Below are positions 1 through 7,342 of a stretch of 64,000 bases of DNA, piece after piece (the stretch's first letter is position 1; the number at the start of each line of letters is the position of its first letter). Source of the stretch: Hyphomicrobium sp. (GTDB lineage Bacteria > Pseudomonadota > Alphaproteobacteria > Rhizobiales > Hyphomicrobiaceae); NCBI GenBank assembly GCA_025351425.1, contig JANXVY010000034.1, positions 1-64,000 on the forward strand. The letters run 5' to 3'. Position numbers and translations under genes: made by a program. The notes under the pieces were generated by a model, which had not been told where the DNA came from, did no database searches, and saw nothing but the letters and a program-made list of their open reading frames with translations.

Positions 1-359
1 GCCGCCCGCGAGATCGCCCTCGCGCTCGGCGTACCACCCATGCTGCTCGGCATCCCCGGCGACAACACCTTCTCCAACTACCAGGAGGCCAACAAGACCT
101 TCTGGCGCACGACCGTCCTGCCGCTGCTCGACAAGTTCACCCACGCCTTCGCCGGCAGGCCGCGCGCCCGCCTACGGCGAGAGCGCCCTCGTGCTCAAGC
201 CCGACCTCGACGAAATCCCCGCGCTCTCCTCCGAGCGTGACGCGTTGTGGTCACGCCTGCATGCAACGACCTTCCTGACCGTCCGTGCGGAGCACGGCGA
301 GCATTGACGAAAAGCGCGCGCTCATCGGCTACGGCCCCAAAGGCAGCGCCCCCGCCTGA
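1..359 (+). pseudogene. Phage/GTA portal protein, C-terminal part, frame-disrupted
   Basis: The first frame from base 1 reads AREIALALGVPPMLLGIPGD and then NYQEANKTFWR, the typical C-terminal region of HK97-type/RcGTA portal proteins, which form the dodecameric DNA-entry ring. The family-like sequence then changes frame twice. From about 170 it continues one frame over (GESALVLKPDLDEIPALSSERDALW, here cut in two: GESALVLKPDLDE and IPALSSERDALW), and from about 306 it continues in the third frame (DEKRALIGYGPKGSAPA, stop 357-359). An uninterrupted portal would need about one base less near 155-170 and another correction near 281-305. The 5' part lies outside the window. Either the gene is decayed or the assembly has indels here; the downstream structural genes are open. 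Confidence 0.8.
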
Positions 360-446
360 GACGTTCAACCCCGGCCAGTCCCGCGCGCCAGGATCGCGGC
401 AACACCAGCACTAACCGTACTCCGCCCCCTAACCGGGAATTTCCCC

Positions 447-1100
447 ATGCTCAGCTCCTGCCCGGCTCCACCGGGCGCGCCCTCGCGCGCCGGATCGTCA
501 CCCCTTGCCCCGCCCCTTGAAATCCGCGGTCTCTCTCTCCGCGACGCCGGTGTCGCTGTTCCTTCGCGCGCCACAGGCTACCTCCCCTTCGCCGAAGCCG
601 GTAACGCTGCCGACGGCTCGTTCTCGGGTTATGCCAGCCTCTTCGACGTGCCCGACCTCGGCAACGATGTCATCGCGCCCGGCGCCTTCGCCGAAAGCCT
701 CGCGCGCCGTGGCGTTCGCGGCGTCAAGCTCCTGTTCCACCACGACGCCGCCCAGCCCATTGGCGTCTGGCAGACCCTTCGCGAAGACCGTCGCGGCCTC
801 TACGCCGAAGGCAAGCTCTCCCTCGATAATTCGAAGGCGCGTGACATCCTCGCGTTGCTGCGCACCGGTGCCATCGACGGCCTCTCCATCGGCTTTCGCG
901 CCGTCACCGCGAGCCGCACCTCAAGGGCCGGCCCGCGCCGCCTGACCAAAATCGACCTGTGGGAAATCTCGATCGTGACCTTCCCCATGTTGCCCGGCGC
1001 CCGTGTCAGCGCCGTCAAGACTGCCCCGCGCGTTACGACCCACATGCCGCTCGCCCAACGCATCCAATCTCTCACCGCCGCCATCCGCGACTGCACTTGA
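447..1100 (+). CDS. HK97-family prohead protease (RcGTA g4 equivalent)
   Basis: This is a 217-aa capsid maturation protease of the U35 family. It cleaves the capsid scaffold region during head assembly. The recognisable core starts near residue 45 (FSGYASLFDVPDLGNDVI), with the His motif LLFHHD near residue 95 and the Ser motif DGLSIGF near residue 148, which fit the family's catalytic His and Ser. WEISIVTFPML is the usual family C-terminal signature. The first 40 residues are low-complexity and Pro/Ser-rich, so the true start could lie downstream of 447. It sits between portal and capsid, as in GTA and HK97-type clusters. Confidence 0.88.
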   Translation: MLSSCPAPPGAPSRAGSSPLAPPLEIRGLSLRDAGVAVPSRATGYLPFAEAGNAADGSFSGYASLFDVPDLGNDVIAPGAFAESLARRGVRGVKLLFHHDAAQPIGVWQTLREDRRGLYAEGKLSLDNSKARDILALLRTGAIDGLSIGFRAVTASRTSRAGPRRLTKIDLWEISIVTFPMLPGARVSAVKTAPRVTTHMPLAQRIQSLTAAIRDCT

Positions 1101-1151
1101 TCGGTCCGCTCCGCGCATCCCATTCCCCTTCGTTCCAAAACGAGGGGAGTT

Positions 1152-1195
1152 CGAGGGGTCACCCCTCGGGCAGGTTTGAAGGGCGGCAGCCCTTC
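1152..1195. repeat. Double palindromic GC-rich repeat before the capsid gene
   Basis: Two adjacent hairpins lie in the 139-base gap between protease and capsid. CGAGGGGT pairs with ACCCCTCG (1152-1168, one central base), and GAAGGGC pairs with GCCCTTC around a GGCA loop (1178-1195). There is no T-tract, so it is not a classic terminator. A related GAGGGGTGACCCC-type element occurs at 9109-9132 in the same cluster, which suggests a REP-like family. Confidence 0.6.
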
Positions 1196-1239
1196 TCGCG
1201 CAGTGACCCACACGTGCCCCGCTTCTTAAGGAACCCCGC

Positions 1240-2448
1240 ATGCTCGAAACCCCTGCCCTTGAAACCAAGTCGGTTGAAACCGACACGATCGCCGACATGA
1301 TGCGCGCGTTCGAAGAGTTCAAATCGACCAACGACCAGCGCCTTGCCGAAATCGCTGCCAAGCAGTCGGCCGATGTTCTCAGCGTCGAGAAACTCGCCCG
1401 CATCGAAAGCCGGATGGACGACCTGGCCCTCAAGAGCGCCCGGCCGGCCATCGGGGGCGCTGCCCCCCGCTCGGGTGCCGATCTCGCCCACAAGTCGGCC
1501 TTCGACACCTATGTTCGCAAGGGCGACGCGACGAACCTTCAGACGCTCGAAGCGAAGGCTCTTTCGGTCGGCTCGGATCCCGACGGGGGCTACCTCGTTC
1601 CCCCGGAACTCGAAGCCCGCATCAACCGCTCGCTTGTGAACATTTCGCCGATCCGCGCCATCGCCGGCATCCGGCAGGTGTCAAGTGCTGTCTATAAGCG
1701 CCCCTATGCGACTTCCGGCCTCGACACCGGCTGGGTCGCCGAAACCGCGATCCGCCCGCAGAGCGCGACGCCGACGCTGTCGTCCACCGTGTTCCAGACC
1801 ATGGAACTCTACGCCATGCCGGCTGCCACCTCGACGCTCCTTGACGACAGTGCCGTGAATATCGACCAGTGGCTTGCCGAGGAAGTGAACATCGCTTTTG
1901 CTCGCCAGGAAGGTGCGGCCTTTATTACGGGTGACGGCGTCAACAAGCCCAAGGGCTTCTTGTCGTACCCGACGGTCGCCAACAGCGCCTATGTCTGGGG
2001 CAGCCTTGGCACGATTGCAACGGGTGTCGCCGGCGGCTTTCCGGCCTCCACACCTTCCGACAAGCTGATCGACCTCATCTACACGGTCAAAGCCGGCTAT
2101 CGCCCGAACGCTCACTTCGTCATGAACCGCGCAACTCAAAGTGCCGTCCGCAAGTTTAAGGACGCACTCGGCAACTACATGTGGCAGCCGTCCTACCAGC
2201 CGGGCCAGATGCCGACGCTGCTCGGCTACCCGATCGCCGAAAGCGAAGACATGCCTGACATCGCCGCCGGCTCGACCGCGGTTGCCTTCGGTGACTTCTC
2301 GCGCGGCTATCTGATCGTCGACCGCGTCGGCATCCGCGTCCTGCGCGATCCGTATTCCGCCAAGCCCTACGTGCTGTTTTACACGACCAAGCGCGTCGGC
2401 GGCGGTGTTGCCGACTTCGACGCCATCAAGCTCCTCAAGTTCGCCTGA
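1240..2448 (+). CDS. HK97-fold major capsid protein (RcGTA g5 equivalent)
   Basis: This 402-aa protein forms the icosahedral head lattice. Residues 1-75 form a predicted charged helical/coiled-coil scaffold segment (MMRAFEEFKSTNDQRLAEIAAK), the part normally removed by the prohead protease. The HK97 core follows (about 105-400), including GGYLVPPELEARI near 112, AFITGDGVNKPKGFL near 225, and PTLLGYPIAESEDMPDI near 325. The length is normal for GTA capsids. AAGGA lies 7 bases before the ATG. The predicted scaffold/core boundary is near residue 100. Confidence 0.93.
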   Translation: MLETPALETKSVETDTIADMMRAFEEFKSTNDQRLAEIAAKQSADVLSVEKLARIESRMDDLALKSARPAIGGAAPRSGADLAHKSAFDTYVRKGDATNLQTLEAKALSVGSDPDGGYLVPPELEARINRSLVNISPIRAIAGIRQVSSAVYKRPYATSGLDTGWVAETAIRPQSATPTLSSTVFQTMELYAMPAATSTLLDDSAVNIDQWLAEEVNIAFARQEGAAFITGDGVNKPKGFLSYPTVANSAYVWGSLGTIATGVAGGFPASTPSDKLIDLIYTVKAGYRPNAHFVMNRATQSAVRKFKDALGNYMWQPSYQPGQMPTLLGYPIAESEDMPDIAAGSTAVAFGDFSRGYLIVDRVGIRVLRDPYSAKPYVLFYTTKRVGGGVADFDAIKLLKFA

Positions 2449-2937
2449 TAGCGCTTACGGGCCGCACTATTCGCTCCGGTTCGCAGGCCTGCCTGCGAAC
2501 CTCCAATCTCTAGGCCTGCGCGGGGGCGGCGGACTGTGATCGCGAAGGTATGCTCTGCATCGACGCCGGGTCGGATTGCTCCCGAACCGCTATCGAGGCC
2601 GAAGTGAAGGCCCTTTCCCCTGTCCCCGTTCCTGCGCATGACGGGGTGAGGGGTGGGGGAAATAACAGCCCGTGCCCACGCCGCACTTGGTCGCTCAACT
2701 TCCCCCTCCCCCCAAAAAAACCATTCCCCTTCCTCACGGGTGTCCCCTCCTCCGCCCGTGAGGATTGGGCGGGACCGCTGGCTCCGCTGATCCGTGCGCT
2801 GCCGCCTCCAGCGCGCGCGATCATTGCGTAGCGTCGAGCATGCCGGAAACACTCACCGGCCCAGTGGTCCCGCCTTCCCTTTCTGAAGACTGCAACCCTC
2901 AACTCTGAAGACTGCAACCCTCAACCAGCAGGTCCCC
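2449..2937. other. 489-base non-coding stretch inside the structural cluster
   Basis: No convincing gene is seen. The stretch holds a hairpin at 2478-2501 (GGTTCGCAG pairing with CTGCGAACC, no T-tract), a second inverted repeat CCTCACGGG/CCCGTGAGG (2732-2740 and 2755-2763), C- and A-rich low-complexity sequence near 2700-2730, and a 22-base tandem duplication at its right end. It separates the head gene block from the connector genes. Open frames across it are Pro/Arg-rich and resemble no family I recognise. Confidence 0.6.
2882..2925. repeat. Perfect 22-bp tandem duplication
   Basis: The unit beginning TCTGAAGACTGCAACCC occurs twice without mismatch (2882-2903 and 2904-2925), immediately before the start of the connector gene at 2938. 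The second copy ends 12 bases from the ATG, so the duplication changes the leader of that gene. Confidence 0.9.
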
Positions 2938-3510
2938 ATGGCGCTCGTTCTCACCTTGGCCCCACTCACCGAGCCATTGACTGTGGCGGAAGCCAAAGCC
3001 CACCTGCGGCTCGATACATCCGCCGAGGATGTGCTGATCGCAAGCCTCATCCTCACCTCGCGCCTCCATATCGAGGCTGCCCTCGGCCTCGCGCTCATCA
3101 CCCAGTCCTGGCAGCTGCAGCTCGATGCCTGGCCCGACGGGAAGGCCCTCGCGCTCCCGCTCCATCCGGTCAGCGCCGTCACCGCCGTCCTAATGACCGC
3201 GTACGACGGCACGGCCACGACCTTGGCCACCTCCGCCACCGTCTTCGATCCCGGCCCGCCCGCCCGCATTGTCCGCACTGGTCCTGGCTGGCCCACAATC
3301 ACGGCCGCCGCCAACGGCATCTCGATCCGCTTCACGGCGGGCTTCGGCCCCACGCCAGCCGACGTCCCCGCTCCGATCCGCCAGGCCATGCTGTTGCTCG
3401 TCGCCCATTGGTACGAACACCGTGATCCAATCGAAATCGGCGAGCCCGACACAGCGATCCCGAAAGCCGTCTCCGATCTGCTCCGCCCCTACCGGAGGCC
3501 GCGCCTGTGA
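2938..3510 (+). CDS. Head-tail connector protein (RcGTA g6 equivalent)
   Basis: This is a 190-aa adaptor of the phage gp6-like/phiE125 gp8-like family, which docks on the portal and forms the first ring of the neck. The N-terminus has the typical LTVAEAKAHLRLD motif (residues 16-28) followed by a helical region, and the C-terminus has PAPIRQAMLLLVAHWYEHRD (about 141-160), a hallmark of the family. It overlaps the next gene by 4 bases (GTGA), so the two are probably translationally coupled. Confidence 0.88.
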   Translation: MALVLTLAPLTEPLTVAEAKAHLRLDTSAEDVLIASLILTSRLHIEAALGLALITQSWQLQLDAWPDGKALALPLHPVSAVTAVLMTAYDGTATTLATSATVFDPGPPARIVRTGPGWPTITAAANGISIRFTAGFGPTPADVPAPIRQAMLLLVAHWYEHRDPIEIGEPDTAIPKAVSDLLRPYRRPRL

Positions 3511-3863
3511 ACCCAGCTCTCACGCCGACCAACCGCCGCTTTCCGACCATCGGCGACCTCGTTCACCGGTTCAGCCTTGAAGCCCCTGTCCGCACCCCCG
3601 ATGGCGCAGGCGGCGCACTAAGGTCCTTCGCGCTCGTCTCAGAAGTCTGGGGCGATCTGCGCGCGCTGGGCGGTAGCGAACGCCTGGGTGCCGACCGCCT
3701 GGAGGGGCGCATCGCCCACGCGATCTGGCTGCGCTACCGCGACGGCCTTACCCCCGACTTCCGCCTCCGGCTTGGCAACCGGATCTTCGAGATCCGCGCC
3801 ATCATCAACCACGACGGCCGCCAGCGTTTCCTCGAATGCCATTGCGAGGAGTTCGTCACGTGA
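3507..3863 (+). CDS. Head-tail adaptor/closure protein (RcGTA g7 equivalent)
   Basis: A 118-aa protein of the phage head-tail joining (SPP1 gp16-like) family, which seals the DNA-filled head. It has an N-terminal strand-rich segment (HRFSLEAPVRTPDGAGG), then EVWGDLRALGGSERL and the C-terminal RIFEIRAIINHDGRQRFLECHCEE, which match the small beta-barrel closure proteins. It starts with GTG at 3507, overlapping the upstream stop. Confidence 0.82.
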   Translation: MNPALTPTNRRFPTIGDLVHRFSLEAPVRTPDGAGGALRSFALVSEVWGDLRALGGSERLGADRLEGRIAHAIWLRYRDGLTPDFRLRLGNRIFEIRAIINHDGRQRFLECHCEEFVT

Positions 3864-4042
3864 TTATTTCGCCAGGCGTCGATATCCAGACCGATACGCT
3901 ACCCGAAACGCTGGTCGCGTCCGCCCTCGCCGCAGCCATCGCCGCCATGACCGAAGCCGCTATCGCGGGCGCCCTGCCGGCAGGCCCCGACGCAGCCCCG
4001 CCCGTGCCCCCCGATATCGCCACCATTCGCAGCGTCCCGTGA
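3860..4042 (+). CDS. Small hypothetical protein between g7 and g8 equivalents
   Basis: A possible 60-aa product starts at GTG 3860, overlapping the stop of the closure gene (GTGA). It is Ala/Pro-rich (ASALAAAIAAMTEAAIAGALPAG) with no recognised domain and could form a short amphipathic helix. The stop-start overlap is the only positive evidence. The 160 bases that follow hold no recognisable gene. Confidence 0.35.
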   Translation: MIISPGVDIQTDTLPETLVASALAAAIAAMTEAAIAGALPAGPDAAPPVPPDIATIRSVP

Positions 4043-4204
4043 TGATGCGTCGGATTTTTCGTGCCGCTCGCAAATGAGTTGCACGTGGAGGCCAGGAGGC
4101 ACCCTCCCCCTGGACCCGCAACTCTTCCCCTCCGGTTACGGCACGGGTTGAAGGGCATCGCACGCCGCCTTCACCAAACTGCTCCCTATCGAAAGATGCC
4201 GGCC

Positions 4205-4615
4205 ATGAACTCTGCCAGTCTCGCACTTCAAACGGCCCTAGTGGGGGCGGTCGCCGCCAATGCCGACATCACGACGGCAACCGGCGGCAGCCCGCGCGTG
4301 TTCGACGATATTCCACCCGCGACGCCCTACCCCTATATTTCCGTCGGCCACACACTCGAACGCGACTGGTCGACCGGCACAGAAGATGGCCGCGAACACA
4401 CCGTCACGCTGCACGTCTGGTCCCGCGCGCCGGGCCGGCGCCAGGTCCACGAGATTGCGGCACTGCTGCGCGCCACGCTGCATCAGGCCGATCTCCTCCT
4501 GACCGGTCATCGCCTCGTCAATCTGCGCCACGAATTCACCGAAGCCCGACGCGAACCCGACGGCGAAACCTACCGCGCCCTCGTCCGCTTTCGCGCCGTG
4601 ACGGAACCGCTCTAA
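4205..4615 (+). CDS. Tail terminator protein, DUF3168 type (RcGTA g8 equivalent)
   Basis: A 136-aa protein that caps the tail tube at the head-proximal end. The family pattern is clear: MNSASLALQTALVGAVAANADI at the N-terminus (here split as MNSASLALQTAL and VGAVAANADI), RVFDDIPPATPYPYISVG near residue 30, then REHTVTLHVWSR and a C-terminal strand YRALVRFRAVTEPL. ATG 4205 is preferred over the upstream in-frame ATG 4196 because the family begins at the short MNS sequence. Confidence 0.82.
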   Translation: MNSASLALQTALVGAVAANADITTATGGSPRVFDDIPPATPYPYISVGHTLERDWSTGTEDGREHTVTLHVWSRAPGRRQVHEIAALLRATLHQADLLLTGHRLVNLRHEFTEARREPDGETYRALVRFRAVTEPL

Positions 4616-4769
4616 CGTCGATGCAACCTGCTCGGCGCAGCACACGGTACCAAAAACAAGACCCAACTTTCGACGCGCTAGCGTTGGGAAACAAGGCGAC
4701 CCGGCGGCGTTCGCCGCGCCGTCGCAGGTTGCCCGAACGCAGTGAGGAACCGCAACCGCGAGACAAGCA

Positions 4770-5183
4770 ATGACCGCCCAAAAAGGCAAAGACCTCCTTC
4801 TCAAAGTCGACGCTGACACAACCGGCGTCTTCACGACGGTCGCGGGCATCCGCTCGCGCAAGCTCGCCTTCAATCTGGCGACCGTAGATATCACCAGCTC
4901 GGAATCCGCGGGCCAGTGGCGCGAGCTTCTGGCTGGCGGCGGCGGCAAGTCCGCAGCCGTCTCCGGCTCCGGCATCTTCAAGAACGCCGCCTCCGATGCC
5001 ATCGTGCGCACGCACGTCTTCAACGGCACGGTTGCCCCTTGGCAGATAGTGATCCCTTCGTTCGGCACGGTCCAAGGCCCTTTCCAGATCCACTCCTTCG
5101 ATCTGACGGGTAAGCACGACGGGGAAATAACCTTCGACATCGCCCTTGAATCTGCTGGAGAAATTACGTTTACGCCCGCTTGA
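4770..5183 (+). CDS. Major tail (tube) protein, TP901-1 type (RcGTA g9 equivalent)
   Basis: This 137-aa protein is the building block of the tail tube. It has the typical start MTAQKGKDLLLKVD, then TTVAGIRSRKLAFNL, VDITSSES and WRELLAGGG, with a C-terminal FEIT-like strand (GEITFDIALESAGEITFTP). The length equals that of GTA tube proteins. It is preceded by 154 bases without a recognisable gene. Confidence 0.88.
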   Translation: MTAQKGKDLLLKVDADTTGVFTTVAGIRSRKLAFNLATVDITSSESAGQWRELLAGGGGKSAAVSGSGIFKNAASDAIVRTHVFNGTVAPWQIVIPSFGTVQGPFQIHSFDLTGKHDGEITFDIALESAGEITFTPA

Positions 5184-5257
5184 ATGGGGCCAGGGTGTTC
5201 GAGGGGCGCGAAGCGGGCCTCGAATTTTGCCAGCAAGGCGAAGCAGGAAAGATTGCA

Positions 5258-5692
5258 ATGCCAAATCACCATCGCGGCGAAATCGAGGGCATGCTCGACG
5301 GCACACCCTATTCGCTCTGCCTCACACTAGGTGCACTCGCTGAACTCGAAGCAGCCTTTGGCGACGAGAACATGCTGGCGCTGGCCCAGCGGTTCGAAGG
5401 CGGCCGCCTTTCCGCGCGGGATTGCGTACGCATCATCGGGGCAGGCTTGCGCGGGGCCGGCCATAAAATCGCTGACGAAGCGGTCGCCCGCATGCAAGCG
5501 GACGGCGGCGTCGCCGGCTTTGTCGACATCGTCGCCCGATTGCTCACCATCACCTTCGCACCCTCCCCGCCGCCCCATGCCCCCGCCTTACCAGCCCCGC
5601 GGCGTATGCCAGACGCGCCCACATTCGACGGCACAGTCCCTCCCAATCCTCGCGAGGTGCCCGCACCCGTCCCTTTCCCTGGGACGACGTGA
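5258..5692 (+). CDS. GTA tail assembly chaperone, N-terminal component (RcGTA g10 equivalent)
   Basis: A 144-aa protein. The core (residues 1-100: HRGEIEGMLDGTPYSLCLTL, then GALAELEAAFGDENM and GRLSARDCVRIIGAGLRG) is the GTA family usually encoded just before the small DUF2376-type gene. After about residue 100 it runs into a Pro-rich tail (SPPPHAPALPAP, VPAPVPF). ATG 5258 is chosen over upstream in-frame starts because AGGAAAG precedes it and family homology begins there. Its last codons contain a slippery heptamer at 5671-5677. In tailed phages such a gene acts as a tape-measure chaperone and is often extended by -1 frameshifting. Confidence 0.8.
   Translation: MPNHHRGEIEGMLDGTPYSLCLTLGALAELEAAFGDENMLALAQRFEGGRLSARDCVRIIGAGLRGAGHKIADEAVARMQADGGVAGFVDIVARLLTITFAPSPPPHAPALPAPRRMPDAPTFDGTVPPNPREVPAPVPFPGTT
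5671..5677 (+). promoter_or_regulatory. Candidate -1 programmed frameshift site (C CCT TTC)
   Basis: The heptamer CCCTTTC fits the X XXY YYZ rule and is in the correct phase for the upstream gene (GTC CCT TTC). A -1 slip after TTC gives PF-PWDDVMAMGLGVLRL, which runs into the next gene. From memory, PWD directly before the GLGVLRL block is usual in that small family, yet no ATG, GTG or TTG upstream of this motif exists in that frame back to the stop at 5470-5472. A Shine-Dalgarno-like GAGG sits at 5654-5657, 13 bases upstream, comparable to the dnaX stimulator. Confidence 0.55.
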
Positions 5693-5862
5693 TGGCGATG
5701 GGGCTCGGCGTCCTTCGTCTTGAACCCCGCGCCTTCTGGTCGATGACGCCGCTCGAATTTGCCGCTGCCGCCCGCGCCATCCTGCCGCCGTCCGCTCGTG
5801 CAACTCTCCCCACGCGCGCAGGCCTGGCAGACCTCATGGCCCGTTTCCCCGACCACCAATAG
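5692..5862 (+). CDS. Small tail chaperone, DUF2376/rcc01693-like (RcGTA g10.1 equivalent)
   Basis: A 56-aa protein. It begins MAMGLGVLRLEPRAFWSMTP and continues LEFAAAARAILPPS, matching the small family found between g10 and the tape measure in GTA clusters. The ATG overlaps the upstream stop (TGATG), so reinitiation is possible. The reading frame is open and family-like upstream of this ATG (PFPWDDV), which suggests that a longer form is made by -1 frameshifting from the upstream gene. Ends 6 bases before the tape measure gene. Confidence 0.78.
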   Translation: MAMGLGVLRLEPRAFWSMTPLEFAAAARAILPPSARATLPTRAGLADLMARFPDHQ

Positions 5863-5868
5863 GCATCT

Positions 5869-6468
5869 ATGGAACAGACAAACCAGCCCATCCAAACCTG
5901 GACGGTTGCAATCAACGCCGATTCGACGGCGCTTCAAGATCAGCTCAAGATCGCGACGCTTTCGGGCAAGCAGTTCTCGACCGCTTTGTCGGCGGCCTTC
6001 GACGGGCTGGCCATCAAAGGCAAGAGCCTGAACGATGTCTTCTCGACGCTCGCCCTCAGCCTCTCCAAAATGGCGCTGCAGAATGCCTTTAAGCCGCTGG
6101 AGCAGGGTCTCGGCAATTCGCTCTCGAGCCTGCTTGCGGGCGGCACGAGCGGCTTGGGTTTTGCCAGCGGCGGCGTGTTCCCTGGCGGGGTCCCCACTCC
6201 GTTCGCCGATGGCGGCGTCATCCAGAGCCCCATCGCTTTCCCTTTGGGGGGTGGGCAGACCGGGGTCGCCGGCGAGCGTGGAGCCGAAGCCATCATGCCG
6301 CTCGCCCGCGGCACTGACGGCAAGCTTGGTATCGCGGGCGGCGGCGGCTCCAGCATGAACGTCACCTTCAACGTCCAGGCAACCGACGCCGACAGCTTCT
6401 CGCGCTCCGAGACCCAGATCGCAGCCCTGCTGTCCCGAGCCGTGTCGCTCGGCCAGCGGAATCTGTAG
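5869..6468 (+). CDS. Short tail tape measure protein (RcGTA g11 equivalent)
   Basis: 199 aa. It has an N-terminal helical part (residues 1-85, including SLNDVFSTLALSLSKMALQN), a Gly-rich middle (FASGGVFPGGVPTPFADGG), GERGAEAIMPLARG near residue 140, and a C-terminal strand-rich part (SMNVTFNVQATDADSF). The FADGG/GERGAEAI/PL signature is typical of GTA and lambda-like tape measure C-termini. The small size (ordinary siphophage tape measures are far longer) matches RcGTA-like particles with short tails and argues for a GTA rather than a normal siphophage. Confidence 0.85.
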   Translation: MEQTNQPIQTWTVAINADSTALQDQLKIATLSGKQFSTALSAAFDGLAIKGKSLNDVFSTLALSLSKMALQNAFKPLEQGLGNSLSSLLAGGTSGLGFASGGVFPGGVPTPFADGGVIQSPIAFPLGGGQTGVAGERGAEAIMPLARGTDGKLGIAGGGGSSMNVTFNVQATDADSFSRSETQIAALLSRAVSLGQRNL

Positions 6469-6599
6469 TTTTTTTGCTTCGCGAGCGAGGCCTAGCCCTC
6501 GCGCTGCCATAGGCGGGTTACGTCCCTCCGGACCTCCTGCGTTCTGCAGTTCTAAAAGGTGCGGGCGGCAGCCGGTTTTTTCTCAGTTCGAGGCCTAAA

Positions 6600-7238
6600 A
6601 TGCTTTTCCACGAAACCCGCTTCCCCACCGCAATATCTAAAGCCTCCCAAGGGGGACCTGAGCGGCGGACCGACGTCGTGACGCTCGGCTCCGGTTTCGA
6701 GGAGCGCAACGCGCGCTGGGCCGATAGCCGCCGCAGCTACAACGCGGGCTATGGCGTGCGCTCGATCGACGACCTCCACGCCGTCATCGCCTTCTTCGAG
6801 GAGCGCCGTGGACGCTTGACGGGCTTCCGCTGGCGCGACCATGCCGACTGGAAGTCCTGTCCCCCCTCGCAAACGCCCTCCGCCACCGATCAGCGCATCG
6901 GCACCGGCGACGGCGCAACCGCCACCTTCCAGCTGACGAAAGCCTACGGGACGTCGTTCGCCCCCTGGACCCGAACTATCAATAAGCCCGTAACCGGCAC
7001 CGTCCTCGTCGCCGTGGGCGGCCTCATTCAATCCCCCACGGCCAATTACGCGCTCGATCCTTCGACCGGCAAGTTGACGTTCCTCGCCGGTCACATCCCA
7101 TCGAGCGCCGCGGCGGTCACCGCCGGCTACGAGTTCGACGTGCCTGTCCGCTTCGACACCGACAAGCTCGACATATCGCTGCAGGGTTTCGCCCACGGCG
7201 CGATCCCCCACATCCCCATCTTGGAAGTGCGGCTGTGA
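6600..7238 (+). CDS. Distal tail protein, DUF2460 (RcGTA g12 equivalent)
   Basis: This 212-aa protein forms the ring at the end of the tail tube. The N-terminus has MLFHETRFPTAISKASQGGP and ERRTDVVTLGSGFEERNARW, the classic DUF2460/TIGR02217 start, followed by DLHAVIAFFEERRGRLTGFR and WRDHADWKS. The C-terminal half carries GDGATATFQLTKAYG and FDVPVRFDTDKLDI. It is separated from the tape measure gene by 131 bases that show no gene. Confidence 0.9.
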   Translation: MLFHETRFPTAISKASQGGPERRTDVVTLGSGFEERNARWADSRRSYNAGYGVRSIDDLHAVIAFFEERRGRLTGFRWRDHADWKSCPPSQTPSATDQRIGTGDGATATFQLTKAYGTSFAPWTRTINKPVTGTVLVAVGGLIQSPTANYALDPSTGKLTFLAGHIPSSAAAVTAGYEFDVPVRFDTDKLDISLQGFAHGAIPHIPILEVRL

Positions 7239-7342
7239 TCTTTCGGCCGAACGCTACGGGCCTTTAAACACCAGATTTGGTGTCACCCTGGGGCGTGGCC
7301 CGAGGATGACAATTTGATGGTCAATTCACTGTCGAGGTCTCC

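Noticed and set aside
4043-4204. Possible longer start for the g8-like tail terminator (from 4061)
   Set aside because: The added 48 residues are Pro/Arg-rich, cover a non-coding-looking gap, and do not belong to the family.
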